Assembly: GCA_964397775.1 (NCBI GenBank)
Contig: CAYNKL010000018.1
Coordinates: 1-44,727 of the forward strand
Direction of reading: 5' to 3'
Source of the DNA: Allosediminivita sp964397775
GTDB taxonomy: Bacteria; Pseudomonadota; Alphaproteobacteria; Rhodobacterales; Rhodobacteraceae
DNA length: 44,727 bases
Shown: piece after piece, positions 8,407-16,638 of the stretch
How positions within the stretch are numbered: the first letter of the stretch is position 1
Layout: every line of letters starts with the position of its first letter
Made by a program: the position numbers and the translations under genes
The notes under the pieces: model-generated
The model's input: the letters and a program-made list of their open reading frames with translations, nothing else
Told to the model about the DNA's origin: nothing
Database searches by the model: none

Positions 8407-8470
8407 CCCGCGCCGCGGGCCCGCCTCGCCTTGAAGCTCTCGGACCAAACCGACCGCAGCCCACACGCCC

Positions 8471-8534
8471 TTCTTCTTGGTAAAAATATCCCGGGGGGAT
8501 TGGCGCCGCAGGCGCCAGGGGGGGCAGCGCCCCC
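8471..8534. repeat. Palindromic intergenic repeat, unit 1
   Basis: TTCTTCTTGG-TAAAAATATC-CCGGGGGGAT leads into two hairpins: TGGCGCC-GCA-GGCGCCA (8501-8517) and GGGGGC-AGC-GCCCCC (8520-8534). A diverged second copy starts at 8602 in the same orientation. Repeats of this layout look like a dispersed element rather than a single terminator. Confidence 0.7.
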
Positions 8535-8601
8535 GAAAGGCACCGCCCGCCAGACCGGCGCCGGTCCGAACCCCGCCGCACCACCGCAAACCAGCACCCT
8601 G

Positions 8602-8665
8602 CTTCTTCTCGCCCCAAATACCTCGGGGTGAATGGCGCCAAAGGCGCCAGAGGGGCAGCGCCCCC
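8602..8665. repeat. Palindromic intergenic repeat, unit 2
   Basis: Diverged copy of the unit at 8471, about three quarters identical by eye and of the same length. CTTCTTCTCG-CCCCAAATAC-CTCGGGGTGA is followed by TGGCGCC-AAA-GGCGCCA (8633-8649) and GGGGC-AGC-GCCCC. The arms are conserved while loops and flanks vary, which fits selection on the hairpins. Confidence 0.7.
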
Positions 8666-8737
8666 TGCCTCCTCAACCATCACGGACAAACCCCAAAAAA
8701 TCTGGGACATTCCTAAGATTCGGTCAAACCGTCTCTG

Positions 8738-8785
8738 CAAGCCATTGATTTCATTGAAGCGCCAGGATGTCCCGGCCCGGGACAT
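8738..8785 (-). repeat. Post-stop palindromic element, copy 1 (after uvrD)
   Basis: On the plus strand: CAAGCCATTGAT, then 17 nt, then ATGTCCCGGCCCGGGACAT. The same 12-nt box, a 17-nt spacer of unrelated sequence and the same 18-nt box with a palindromic core recur at 41540-41587. Here the palindrome ends 1 nt from the uvrD stop codon, so it begins the 3' untranslated region of uvrD. It can form a 7-bp stem with a 5-nt loop and lacks a T-run, so a simple intrinsic terminator is not obvious. Confidence 0.75.
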
Positions 8786-8786
8786 C

Positions 8787-11165
8787 TCAGAAGGGCACGT
8801 CATCCTCGGCGTGCACGAATTTGGCCACCACCTTCTTGGTCCCCGCCTTCTCGAAGGCCACCTCCAGCTTGTCGCCCTCGATGCCGGTGATCTCGCCGTA
8901 GCCGAACTTCTGGTGGAACACCCGCTGCCCGGTCTCGAAGGACGACACGGCATCGAGGTCGATCACCTGGGCCCGGCTCTCGCGCGGCTGGCTCACGGGG
9001 CGTTCCTGGCTGCGCGCCTGCATCCGCTTCCAGCCCGGCGAGTTGTAGACGTCAGCCCGGCTCGCCTGGTCGTGCAGCCCGCTCGCCTGCCCCGCCATGA
9101 TCTGCGGCGAGGCGCTGGCGGACATGCCCGCGGCGCCGTAGCCGCCGCCATACAGCCCCGGCGGCGTCAGCACCTCCACGTGCTGCTCGGGCAGCTCGTC
9201 GATGAAGCGCGAGGGCATCTGGCTCTGCCACTGGCCAAAGACCCGCCGGTTGCCGGCAAAGCTGATCGTGCAGACCTCCTCGGCGCGGGTGATGCCCACG
9301 TAGGCCAGCCGCCGCTCCTCCTCGAGGCCCTTGACCCCGCTCTCGTCCATGCTCCGCTGCGAGGGGAACAGCCCGTCCTCCCAGCCCGGCAGGAAGACCA
9401 CGGGAAACTCGAGCCCCTTGGCCGCGTGCAGGGTCATGATCGACACCTTCTCGCCGCCGTCGTCGCTCTCGTTGTCCATGACGAGGCTCACGTGCTCAAG
9501 GAACCCCTGCAGGTTCTCGAAGCCCTCGAGCGCCTTCACCAGTTCCTTGAGATTCTCCAGCCGGCCCGGCGCCTCGGGCGTCTTGTCGGCCTGCCACATG
9601 CCGGTATAGCCGCTTTCGTCGAGGATCACCTCGGCCAGCTCCATGTGGGTCATGTCCGGATCGCCGGTCATGCGGCCCCAGCGCATGAGCCCATCGAGCA
9701 ACTCGCGCAGCGCGGCGCCACCCTTGCCCTTGATGGCCCCGTCCTCGACGGCCCGGCGCGCGCCCTCGACCAGCGGCAGCCCGTTGTCCCGCGCGATCCG
9801 CTGGATCGTCTGCTGCGCCTTGTCGCCAAGGCCCCGCTTGGGCGTGTTCACGATCCGCTCGAAGGCAAGGTCGTCCTCGGGCGAGACCACCAGCCGGAAA
9901 TAGGCCATGGCATCGCGGATCTCGAGCCGTTCGTAGAAACGCGGCCCGCCGATCACCCGGTAGGGCAGCCCGATGGTCAGGAAGCGGTCCTCGAAGGCCC
10001 GCATCTGGTGCGAGGCGCGCACGAGGATCGCCATGTCGTCGAGCCCGCGCGGCGCCATGCCCCGCGTGCCGGTCTGCATCGACTCGACCTCCTCGCCGAT
10101 CCAGCGGGCCTCTTCCTCGCCGTCCCAGTGGCCGATCAGGCGCACCTTCTCGCCACTGTCCGCCTCGGTCCAGAGCTCCTTGCCCAGCCGCGAGCTGTTG
10201 CCCCGGATCACGTTCGACGCGGCCGCCAGGATATGCGGCGTCGAGCGGTAGTTCTGTTCCAGCCGCACCACATGGGCGCCGGGGAAATCCTTTTCAAACC
10301 GCAGGATGTTGCCCACCTCGGCGCCGCGCCAGCCGTAGATCGACTGATCGTCGTCGCCCACGCAGCAGATGTTGCGATGCCCCTGCGCCAGCAGCCGCAG
10401 CCAGAGATACTGCGCGACGTTGGTATCCTGATACTCGTCGACAAGGATATAGCGGAAGTACCGCTGGTACTGCTCCAGCACGTCCGGGTGGGTCTGGAAG
10501 ATCGTCACCATGTGCAGCAGCAGGTCGCCGAAATCGCAGGCGTTCAGCTCGCGCAGGCGCGCCTGGTACTGGGCGTAAAGCTGCGGCCCCTTGTGATTGT
10601 AGGCGCCCGCATCGGCCGCCGGCACCTTGTCGGGCGTCAGCGCGCGGTTCTTCCAGTCGTCGATGATCGAGGACAGCTGCCGCGCGGGCCAGCGCTTTTC
10701 GTCAATGCCCGCCGCCTGGATCAGCTGCTTGAGCAGCCGCAGCTGGTCGTCGCGATCGAGGATCGTGAAGTTCGATTTCAGCTCCACCAGCTCCGCGTGC
10801 CGCCGCAGCAGCTTCACGCAGATGGCGTGGAAGGTGCCCAGCCAGGGCATCCCCTCGACGGTCTGGCCCAGCGTGGCCGAGACCCGCGACTTCATCTCGC
10901 GCGCGGCCTTGTTGGTGAAGGTCACCGACAGGATCTCGTTCGGGCGCGCCCGCCCGGTGTTGAGCAGGTGCACGATCCGCGTGGTCAGCGCCTTGGTCTT
11001 GCCGGTGCCCGCGCCCGCCAGCATCAGCACCGGGCCGTCGAGATGCTCGACCGCCTCGCGCTGCGCGGGGTTGAGGCTGTCCAGATAGGGGGCGGGCCGC
11101 GCGGCCATGGCGCGCGCGGATAGCGATGCCGCCTCGAAGGCGTCCATATCGTCGAAGCTGCTCAT
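8787..11165 (-). CDS. uvrD: ATP-dependent DNA helicase UvrD/PcrA
   Basis: A 792-residue superfamily 1A helicase acting in nucleotide excision and mismatch repair and in clearing replication blocks. Motifs appear in order: Q-motif LNPAQREAVEH (31-41), Walker A AGAGTGKT (50-57), VTFTNKAAREMK, GTFHAICVKLLR, DEXX-type VDEYQDTN, GDDDQSIYGWRGA, QNYRST, MTLHAAKGLEF and YVGITRAEE. Near the C-terminus, GQRVFHQKFGYGEITGIEGD is the PcrA/UvrD C-terminal Tudor-like segment that binds RNA polymerase. The ATG at 11165 gives a normal length; longer upstream reading has no helicase similarity. It diverges from the oxidase gene at 11344. Confidence 0.95.
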   Translation of the reverse strand: MSSFDDMDAFEAASLSARAMAARPAPYLDSLNPAQREAVEHLDGPVLMLAGAGTGKTKALTTRIVHLLNTGRARPNEILSVTFTNKAAREMKSRVSATLGQTVEGMPWLGTFHAICVKLLRRHAELVELKSNFTILDRDDQLRLLKQLIQAAGIDEKRWPARQLSSIIDDWKNRALTPDKVPAADAGAYNHKGPQLYAQYQARLRELNACDFGDLLLHMVTIFQTHPDVLEQYQRYFRYILVDEYQDTNVAQYLWLRLLAQGHRNICCVGDDDQSIYGWRGAEVGNILRFEKDFPGAHVVRLEQNYRSTPHILAAASNVIRGNSSRLGKELWTEADSGEKVRLIGHWDGEEEARWIGEEVESMQTGTRGMAPRGLDDMAILVRASHQMRAFEDRFLTIGLPYRVIGGPRFYERLEIRDAMAYFRLVVSPEDDLAFERIVNTPKRGLGDKAQQTIQRIARDNGLPLVEGARRAVEDGAIKGKGGAALRELLDGLMRWGRMTGDPDMTHMELAEVILDESGYTGMWQADKTPEAPGRLENLKELVKALEGFENLQGFLEHVSLVMDNESDDGGEKVSIMTLHAAKGLEFPVVFLPGWEDGLFPSQRSMDESGVKGLEEERRLAYVGITRAEEVCTISFAGNRRVFGQWQSQMPSRFIDELPEQHVEVLTPPGLYGGGYGAAGMSASASPQIMAGQASGLHDQASRADVYNSPGWKRMQARSQERPVSQPRESRAQVIDLDAVSSFETGQRVFHQKFGYGEITGIEGDKLEVAFEKAGTKKVVAKFVHAEDDVPF

Positions 11166-11343
11166 GCGCGCCAATGTAGCGTCGCCGGTGCGCGAGATAA
11201 AGCAGCGTTTCCGATTTGTTCGCACATTCTCTTGGGGAAAACCGCCGCCGGCTTTGGGCGGCGACCGGCGATCCGCGCACGCCTCTCCGGCCAGACCGTC
11301 CGGGACGGTGGACAAGTCGCCCTGCCCGGCGCCAGATACCTGC

Positions 11344-12486
11344 ATGGACCTCAACGCACGCTATCCCGCAATCTCCGACCTGCGCCGCGCGGCGCGGGCG
11401 CGCCTGCCGCGCTTCGTCTGGGAGTACCTCGACAGCGGCACCGGCACAGAGTCCGCACAGGCCCGCAACCGCGCCGCGCTCGACCGGGTGCTCTTCGAGC
11501 CGCCCGTCCTGCGCGGCGAGATCGCCGCCGACCTGTCCAGCCAATTCCTTGACCAGACTCACGCCCTGCCAGTGGGCATCGCCCCGGTCGGCATGTCCGG
11601 CCTGATCCGACCCGGCGCCGAAACCACCCTCGCCCGGGCCGCCGCAACGGCGGGCATCCCCTACAGCCTCTCGACCGTCGCGACCGCAGCCCCCGAGGAG
11701 GTCGGCCCGCATCTCGGCCCCGCGGGCTGGTTCCAGCTTTACCCGCCCCGCGACCCCGAGATCCGCCGCGACATGCTCGCCCGCGCCCGCGACGCGGGCT
11801 TTACCGGGCTCGTGCTGACCGTCGATGTGCCCGTCGCCTCGCGGCGCGAGCGCATCCTGCGCTCGGGGCTCACCCAGCCGCCGCGGCTCACGCCCCGGGT
11901 GGCGCTGCAATGCGCCACGCGGCCCGCCTGGGCCCTGCAGCGCCTGCGGCACGGCATGCCGCACATGGCGACCCTCGATCCCTACAGCCGTGACATGGAA
12001 AGCCGCGATCCGACCGCGCACATCGGCTACCTGCTGCGCACGGCGCCCGACTGGGACTACCTGCGCTGGCTGCGCGATCACTGGGAGGGGCAGCTGATCG
12101 TCAAGGGTGTGCTACGCGGCGAGGATGCCAGCCGGATCGAGGAAGCGGGCGCCGATGCCATATGGGTTTCGAACCACGCGGGGCGCCAGTTCGACGGCGG
12201 CCCCGCCGCCATCGACGCGCTACCTGAGGTAAGGGCCGCCACCGACCTGCCGCTGATCTTCGACAGTGGCATCGAAGGCGGGCTCGACATCCTGCGGGCC
12301 ATGGCCTTGGGCGCGGATTTCACCATGCTGGGTCGCGCCTTCCACTACGCGCTCGCCGCGCTTGGCGAGGACGGGCCCGCGCATCTGGTCGACATCCTGA
12401 CGCGGGACCTGATCGCCAACCTCGGACAGCTCGGCCTAGCCCGGCCCGGCGACGTGCGGGGACTCGCACTGTCGCTGGACGGATAA
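11344..12486 (+). CDS. FMN-dependent alpha-hydroxy-acid oxidase/dehydrogenase (LldD-like)
   Basis: A 380-residue TIM-barrel flavoprotein that would oxidise an L-2-hydroxy acid such as lactate. Family marks are the N-terminal YLDSGTGTE loop, GIAPVGMSGLIRPGAE, the Tyr in WFQLYPP, LTVDVPVASRRER and the catalytic SNHAGRQFDGGP with His278 and Arg281. LPLIFDSGIEGGLDILRAMALGA and MLGRAFHYAL form the FMN phosphate-binding end. One oddity: the residue after DSGI is Glu (311), where LldD and glycolate oxidase carry Arg. This may alter cofactor or substrate handling. The best guess is a lactate-dehydrogenase-like enzyme of unproven substrate. It lies near pyruvate carboxylase, which would fit lactate to pyruvate to oxaloacetate. 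Confidence 0.85.
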   Translation: MDLNARYPAISDLRRAARARLPRFVWEYLDSGTGTESAQARNRAALDRVLFEPPVLRGEIAADLSSQFLDQTHALPVGIAPVGMSGLIRPGAETTLARAAATAGIPYSLSTVATAAPEEVGPHLGPAGWFQLYPPRDPEIRRDMLARARDAGFTGLVLTVDVPVASRRERILRSGLTQPPRLTPRVALQCATRPAWALQRLRHGMPHMATLDPYSRDMESRDPTAHIGYLLRTAPDWDYLRWLRDHWEGQLIVKGVLRGEDASRIEEAGADAIWVSNHAGRQFDGGPAAIDALPEVRAATDLPLIFDSGIEGGLDILRAMALGADFTMLGRAFHYALAALGEDGPAHLVDILTRDLIANLGQLGLARPGDVRGLALSLDG

Positions 12487-12501
12487 GGCAACGGGAATGC
12501 G

Positions 12502-12518
12502 CCGCCCCGGTGGGGCGG
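12502..12518 (+). terminator. GC-rich stem-loop after the hydroxy-acid oxidase
   Basis: CCGCCCC-GGT-GGGGCGG is a perfect 7-bp stem starting 16 nt after the stop codon. No T-run follows, so termination is plausible but not assured. Confidence 0.45.
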
Positions 12519-12764
12519 GACGACGCTCCCGGTGCCACCGGCGCAGAGCGCAGGGGGCATCCGGTAACCCCAAGCGTTGGCCGATGACCAAGCCGGGCTG
12601 ACGTGGTAACAGCATCGCCCCGGACCTTGTTCCTCGCGCGACGCCCTGCCGGGCGCACGGGCACACCGCAAAGCTGTGATCCATTACCCCACTTGCGACA
12701 TTGTGGCCCGCACAGAAACATCCTACAAATTTCTGCAAGTGCACAATACGAGGGAGGCGGGCAC

Positions 12765-15700
12765 ATGTCCGAGTTCAAGAAAATCCTCATCGCCAACCGG
12801 GGCGAGATCGCGATCCGGATCATGCGTGCCGCCAACGAGATGGGCAAACGCACCGTCGCCATCTACGCCGAGGAGGACAAGCTCGGCCTGCACCGCTTCA
12901 AGGCGGACGAGGCCTATCGCATCGGCGAAGGGCTCGGCCCCGTTCAGGCCTACCTCTCGATCCCCGAGATCATCCGTGTGGCCAAGATGTCCGGCGCCGA
13001 CGCGATCCATCCCGGCTACGGCCTGCTCTCCGAGAACCCCGAGTTCGTGGACGCCTGCGCCGAGGCCGGCATCACCTTCATCGGCCCGCGCGCCGAAACA
13101 ATGCGCGCGCTTGGCGACAAGGCGAGCGCCCGACGCGTCGCGGTCGAAGCCGGCGTGCCCGTCATCCCCGCGACCGAGGTTCTGGGCGACGACTTCGACG
13201 CCATCACCAAGGAAGCCGAGGAAATCGGCTTTCCCCTCATGCTCAAGGCCAGCTGGGGCGGCGGCGGACGCGGCATGCGTCCCGTCAACAACGCCAAGGA
13301 GCTGAAGGAAAAGGTGCTCGAAGGGCGCCGCGAAGCCGAGGCCGCCTTCGGCAACGGCGAGGGCTACCTCGAAAAGATGATCACCCGCGCCCGCCACGTC
13401 GAGGTCCAGATCCTCGGCGACAAGATGGGCAACATCTACCACCTCTACGAACGCGACTGCTCGGTTCAGCGCCGCAACCAGAAGGTCGTCGAACGCGCCC
13501 CTGCCCCGTACCTGAGCGAGGCCCAGCGCGAGGAGCTCTGCGAGCTTGGCCGCAAGATCTGCGCCCATGTGAACTACGAATGCGCCGGCACCGTCGAATT
13601 CCTGATGGATATGGAAACCGGCCAGTTCTACTTCATCGAGGTCAACCCGCGCGTCCAGGTCGAACACACGGTGACCGAAGAGGTCACCGGCATCGACATC
13701 GTGCAGGCCCAGATCATGATCGCCGAGGGCAAGTCGCTGTCTGAGGCGACGGGCCGTGCCAGCCAGTACGACGTGCGCCTGACCGGCCACGCGCTGCAGA
13801 CCCGGATCACCACCGAAGATCCGATGAACAACTTCATCCCCGACTATGGCCGCATCACCGCCTACCGCTCGGCCACGGGCATGGGTATCCGGCTCGACGG
13901 GGGCACCGCCTATGCCGGCGGCGTCATCACGCGCTATTACGATTCGCTGCTGGTGAAGGTCACCGCCAAGGCGCCGACGCCCGAGAAGGCCATCGCCCGG
14001 ATGGACCGCGCCCTGCGCGAATTCCGTATCCGCGGCGTCAGCACCAACATCGACTTCGTGATCAACCTGCTGCGGCACGAAACCTTCCGCACCAATCAGT
14101 ACACCACGAAGTTCATCGACGAGACGCCCGAGCTCTTCGACTTCAAGAAGCGCCGCGACCGCGCGACCAAGGTTCTGACCTACATCGCCGACATCACGGT
14201 GAACGAACACCCCGAGGTGGCGGGCCGCGCCCGTCCCGCCGCGGACCTCAAGCCCGCCAAGGCGCCCGAGGTCCCTTGGGACGAAACCCCGCCCGCGGGC
14301 ACCCGCACGCTGCTCGATGAAAAGGGCCCGCAAGCCGTGGCCGACTGGCTGGCCGAGCAGAAGCACGTGCTCATCACCGACACCACCATGCGCGACGGGC
14401 ACCAGTCGCTTCTGGCCACGCGGATGCGCTCGATCGACATGATCAAGGTCGCGCCGGCCTATGCCAGCAAGCTTTCGGGCCTCTACAGCGTGGAATGCTG
14501 GGGCGGCGCCACCTTCGACGTGGCCTACCGCTTCCTGCAGGAATGCCCCTGGCAGCGCCTGCGCGACATTCGCGCCAAGATGCCCAACATCATGACCCAG
14601 ATGCTGCTGCGCGGCTCGAACGGGGTGGGCTATACCAACTACCCCGACAACGTCGTGCAGGAGTTCGTCCGGCAGGCGGCCGAAAGCGGCGTCGACGTCT
14701 TCCGCGTCTTCGACAGCCTCAACTGGGTCGAAAACATGCGCGTCGCAATGGACGCGGTGATCGACAGCGGCAAGATCTGCGAAGGCACCGTCTGCTACAC
14801 CGGTGACATCCTCGACCCCGACCGTGCCAAGTACGACCTCAAGTACTATGTCTCGATGGGCAAGGAACTGCGCGACGCGGGCGCCCACGTTCTGGGCCTC
14901 AAGGACATGGCGGGCCTGCTGAAACCCAGCGCGGCCCACATGCTCATCAAGGCGCTCAAGGAAGAGGTCGGTCTGCCCGTCCACTTCCACACCCATGACA
15001 CCAGCGGCGCGGCCATCGCCACCGTCATGGAATGCGTGCGCGCAGGTGTCGATGCGGTCGACGCGGCCATGGACGCGCTTTCGGGCAACACCAGCCAGCC
15101 TACCCTCGGCAGCATCGTCGAGTCGCTGCGCTTCACCGAGCGCGACACCGGCCTCGACATCGGTGCGATCCGCGAGATCTCCAACTACTGGGAGGCCGTC
15201 CGCGGCCAGTACGCCGCCTTCGAAAGCGGCCAGCAGGCCCCGGCGTCGGAGGTCTACCTGCACGAGATGCCGGGCGGTCAGTTCACCAACCTCAAGGCGC
15301 AGGCCCGCTCCATGGGGCTCGAGGAACGCTGGCACGAGGTGGCCAAGACCTACCGCGACGTGAACATGATGTTCGGCGACATCGTGAAGGTCACGCCCTC
15401 CTCCAAGGTGGTGGGCGACATGGCCCTGATGATGGTCAGCCAGGGCCTCACCCGCGAAGACGTGGAAGACCCCAAGAAGGACGTGAGCTTCCCCGACAGC
15501 GTCATCGGCATGATGCGCGGCGATCTCGGCTTCCCGCCGGGCGGCTTCCCGACGGGCATCACCAAGAAGGTGCTCAAGGGCGAGAAACCCCGCAAGGACC
15601 GCCCCGGAAAGCACCTCGACCCCGTCGACCTCGACGCCGCCCATGCCGAGCTCAACGCCAAGTGGGAAGATGTCGAGATCGACCGCGAGGATCTGAACGG

Positions 15701-16214
15701 CTGGCTGATGTACCCCAAGGTCTTCACCGACTACGTGGAACGCCACCAGATGTACGGCCCCGTGCGCAGCCTTCCGACGCGGACCTTCTTCTACGGGATG
15801 GAACCCGAGGAAGAGATCACAGCCGAGATCGACCCCGGCAAGACGCTGGAAATCCGCCTCGTCACCGTGGGCGAAACGCAGGACGATGGCGAGGTTCGGG
15901 TCTTCTTCGAGCTGAACGGCCAGCCCCGCACCATCCGCGTGCCCGACCGCAAGTCCGGCGCCGCCAAGGGCGCCAAGCCCAAGGCCGAACCCGGAAACGC
16001 CGCCCATGTGGGCGCGCCCATGCCGGGTGTCGTCGCCTCCATCGCGGTTCAGGCGGGCTCCAAGGTCAAGGAGGGCGATCTACTGCTGACCATCGAGGCC
16101 ATGAAGATGGAGACCGGCATGCACGCCGAGCGGGACGCCACGGTCAAGGCGATACACGTCCAGCCCGGCGGCCAGATCGACGCCAAGGACCTGCTCATCG
16201 AGTGCGAAGAGTAA
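12765..16214 (+). CDS. pyc: Pyruvate carboxylase
   Basis: A 1149-residue single-chain enzyme that makes oxaloacetate from pyruvate, bicarbonate and ATP to refill the TCA cycle. Domains in order: biotin carboxylase (residues 1-450; ILIANRGEIAIRI at the start, ATP-grasp MLKASWGGGGRGM, catalytic EVNPRVQVEHTVTEE); carboxyltransferase (about 535-810; DTTMRDGHQSLLATRMR, then the metal-site pattern FHTHDTSGAA); allosteric/linker region; and biotinyl domain with IEAMKMETG, biotin Lys near 1114. The length fits alphaproteobacterial Pyc. The ATG at 12765 is preceded by GGGAGG at ideal spacing. The 278-nt upstream gap carries no gene. A strong stem-loop follows the stop. Confidence 0.97.
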   Translation: MSEFKKILIANRGEIAIRIMRAANEMGKRTVAIYAEEDKLGLHRFKADEAYRIGEGLGPVQAYLSIPEIIRVAKMSGADAIHPGYGLLSENPEFVDACAEAGITFIGPRAETMRALGDKASARRVAVEAGVPVIPATEVLGDDFDAITKEAEEIGFPLMLKASWGGGGRGMRPVNNAKELKEKVLEGRREAEAAFGNGEGYLEKMITRARHVEVQILGDKMGNIYHLYERDCSVQRRNQKVVERAPAPYLSEAQREELCELGRKICAHVNYECAGTVEFLMDMETGQFYFIEVNPRVQVEHTVTEEVTGIDIVQAQIMIAEGKSLSEATGRASQYDVRLTGHALQTRITTEDPMNNFIPDYGRITAYRSATGMGIRLDGGTAYAGGVITRYYDSLLVKVTAKAPTPEKAIARMDRALREFRIRGVSTNIDFVINLLRHETFRTNQYTTKFIDETPELFDFKKRRDRATKVLTYIADITVNEHPEVAGRARPAADLKPAKAPEVPWDETPPAGTRTLLDEKGPQAVADWLAEQKHVLITDTTMRDGHQSLLATRMRSIDMIKVAPAYASKLSGLYSVECWGGATFDVAYRFLQECPWQRLRDIRAKMPNIMTQMLLRGSNGVGYTNYPDNVVQEFVRQAAESGVDVFRVFDSLNWVENMRVAMDAVIDSGKICEGTVCYTGDILDPDRAKYDLKYYVSMGKELRDAGAHVLGLKDMAGLLKPSAAHMLIKALKEEVGLPVHFHTHDTSGAAIATVMECVRAGVDAVDAAMDALSGNTSQPTLGSIVESLRFTERDTGLDIGAIREISNYWEAVRGQYAAFESGQQAPASEVYLHEMPGGQFTNLKAQARSMGLEERWHEVAKTYRDVNMMFGDIVKVTPSSKVVGDMALMMVSQGLTREDVEDPKKDVSFPDSVIGMMRGDLGFPPGGFPTGITKKVLKGEKPRKDRPGKHLDPVDLDAAHAELNAKWEDVEIDREDLNGWLMYPKVFTDYVERHQMYGPVRSLPTRTFFYGMEPEEEITAEIDPGKTLEIRLVTVGETQDDGEVRVFFELNGQPRTIRVPDRKSGAAKGAKPKAEPGNAAHVGAPMPGVVASIAVQAGSKVKEGDLLLTIEAMKMETGMHAERDATVKAIHVQPGGQIDAKDLLIECEE

Positions 16215-16223
16215 CACATGCCA

Positions 16224-16252
16224 GCCCCTGCCCGGCCCTGCCGGGCGGGGGC
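16224..16252 (+). terminator. Stem-loop terminator candidate after pyc
   Basis: GCCCCTGCCCGGC-CCT-GCCGGGCGGGGGC forms a 13-bp stem with one G-U pair, 10 nt after the pyc stop. It is very stable but has no T-tail. Confidence 0.6.
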
Positions 16253-16638
16253 ATCCCTCCGACCTGTCAGGTCGCACCCGCCATTTGTGTCCGACCTGAC
16301 GATCCCCGGGCCTGCGGCTGACACATGGCAGCCTTTGCGCAGGCGCGTCGCTGACACAAAATTCGCCAGCCCCGCCTTTACTTGGCGTCAGGCCTGCCCG
16401 AATTCCGGACAAACCCTTTCATATCAAAATCTTGGGCGTCCCCCGGGTTCGCAGGCATTTAGGATATCACATACCTGACACACTTCCGAACAGGGCTGTG
16501 TCTTGCTGGGTGACGGGCAAAATGCTTTACCAAAAAGGGCACAAACGCTTGTGTGTGACCAGATTTTTCCAACGCCTCGACCATGACGGCCCGTCCCAGC
16601 GGCACTCACCGCCAAGATCGAACAGACGTAGATTTGTT
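16253..16638. other. Non-coding region upstream of the LuxR-type gene
   Basis: No credible gene is seen in this stretch, which is less GC-rich than its surroundings. It holds a 13-bp perfect palindrome GACCTG-T-CAGGTC (16261-16273), a second CCGACCTG at 16291, and three direct copies of CTGACACA at 16318, 16351 and 16475. These are candidate regulator sites for the downstream gene. No clear sigma-70 promoter was picked out. Confidence 0.5.

Noticed and set aside
12723..16007. A very long open frame antisense to pyc, and similar ones antisense to uvrD (8628-11123) and to the gene at 4668
   Set aside because: Strong third-position GC bias makes antisense frames stay open in such genomes. The translations are low in family motifs and rich in Arg/Ala/His, and the sense genes are certain.
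16474..16494. Possible lux box CCTG...CAGG upstream of the LuxR-type gene
   Set aside because: The half-sites are separated by 13 nt (CTG-N13-CAG), whereas lux-type boxes usually have CTG-N10-CAG.
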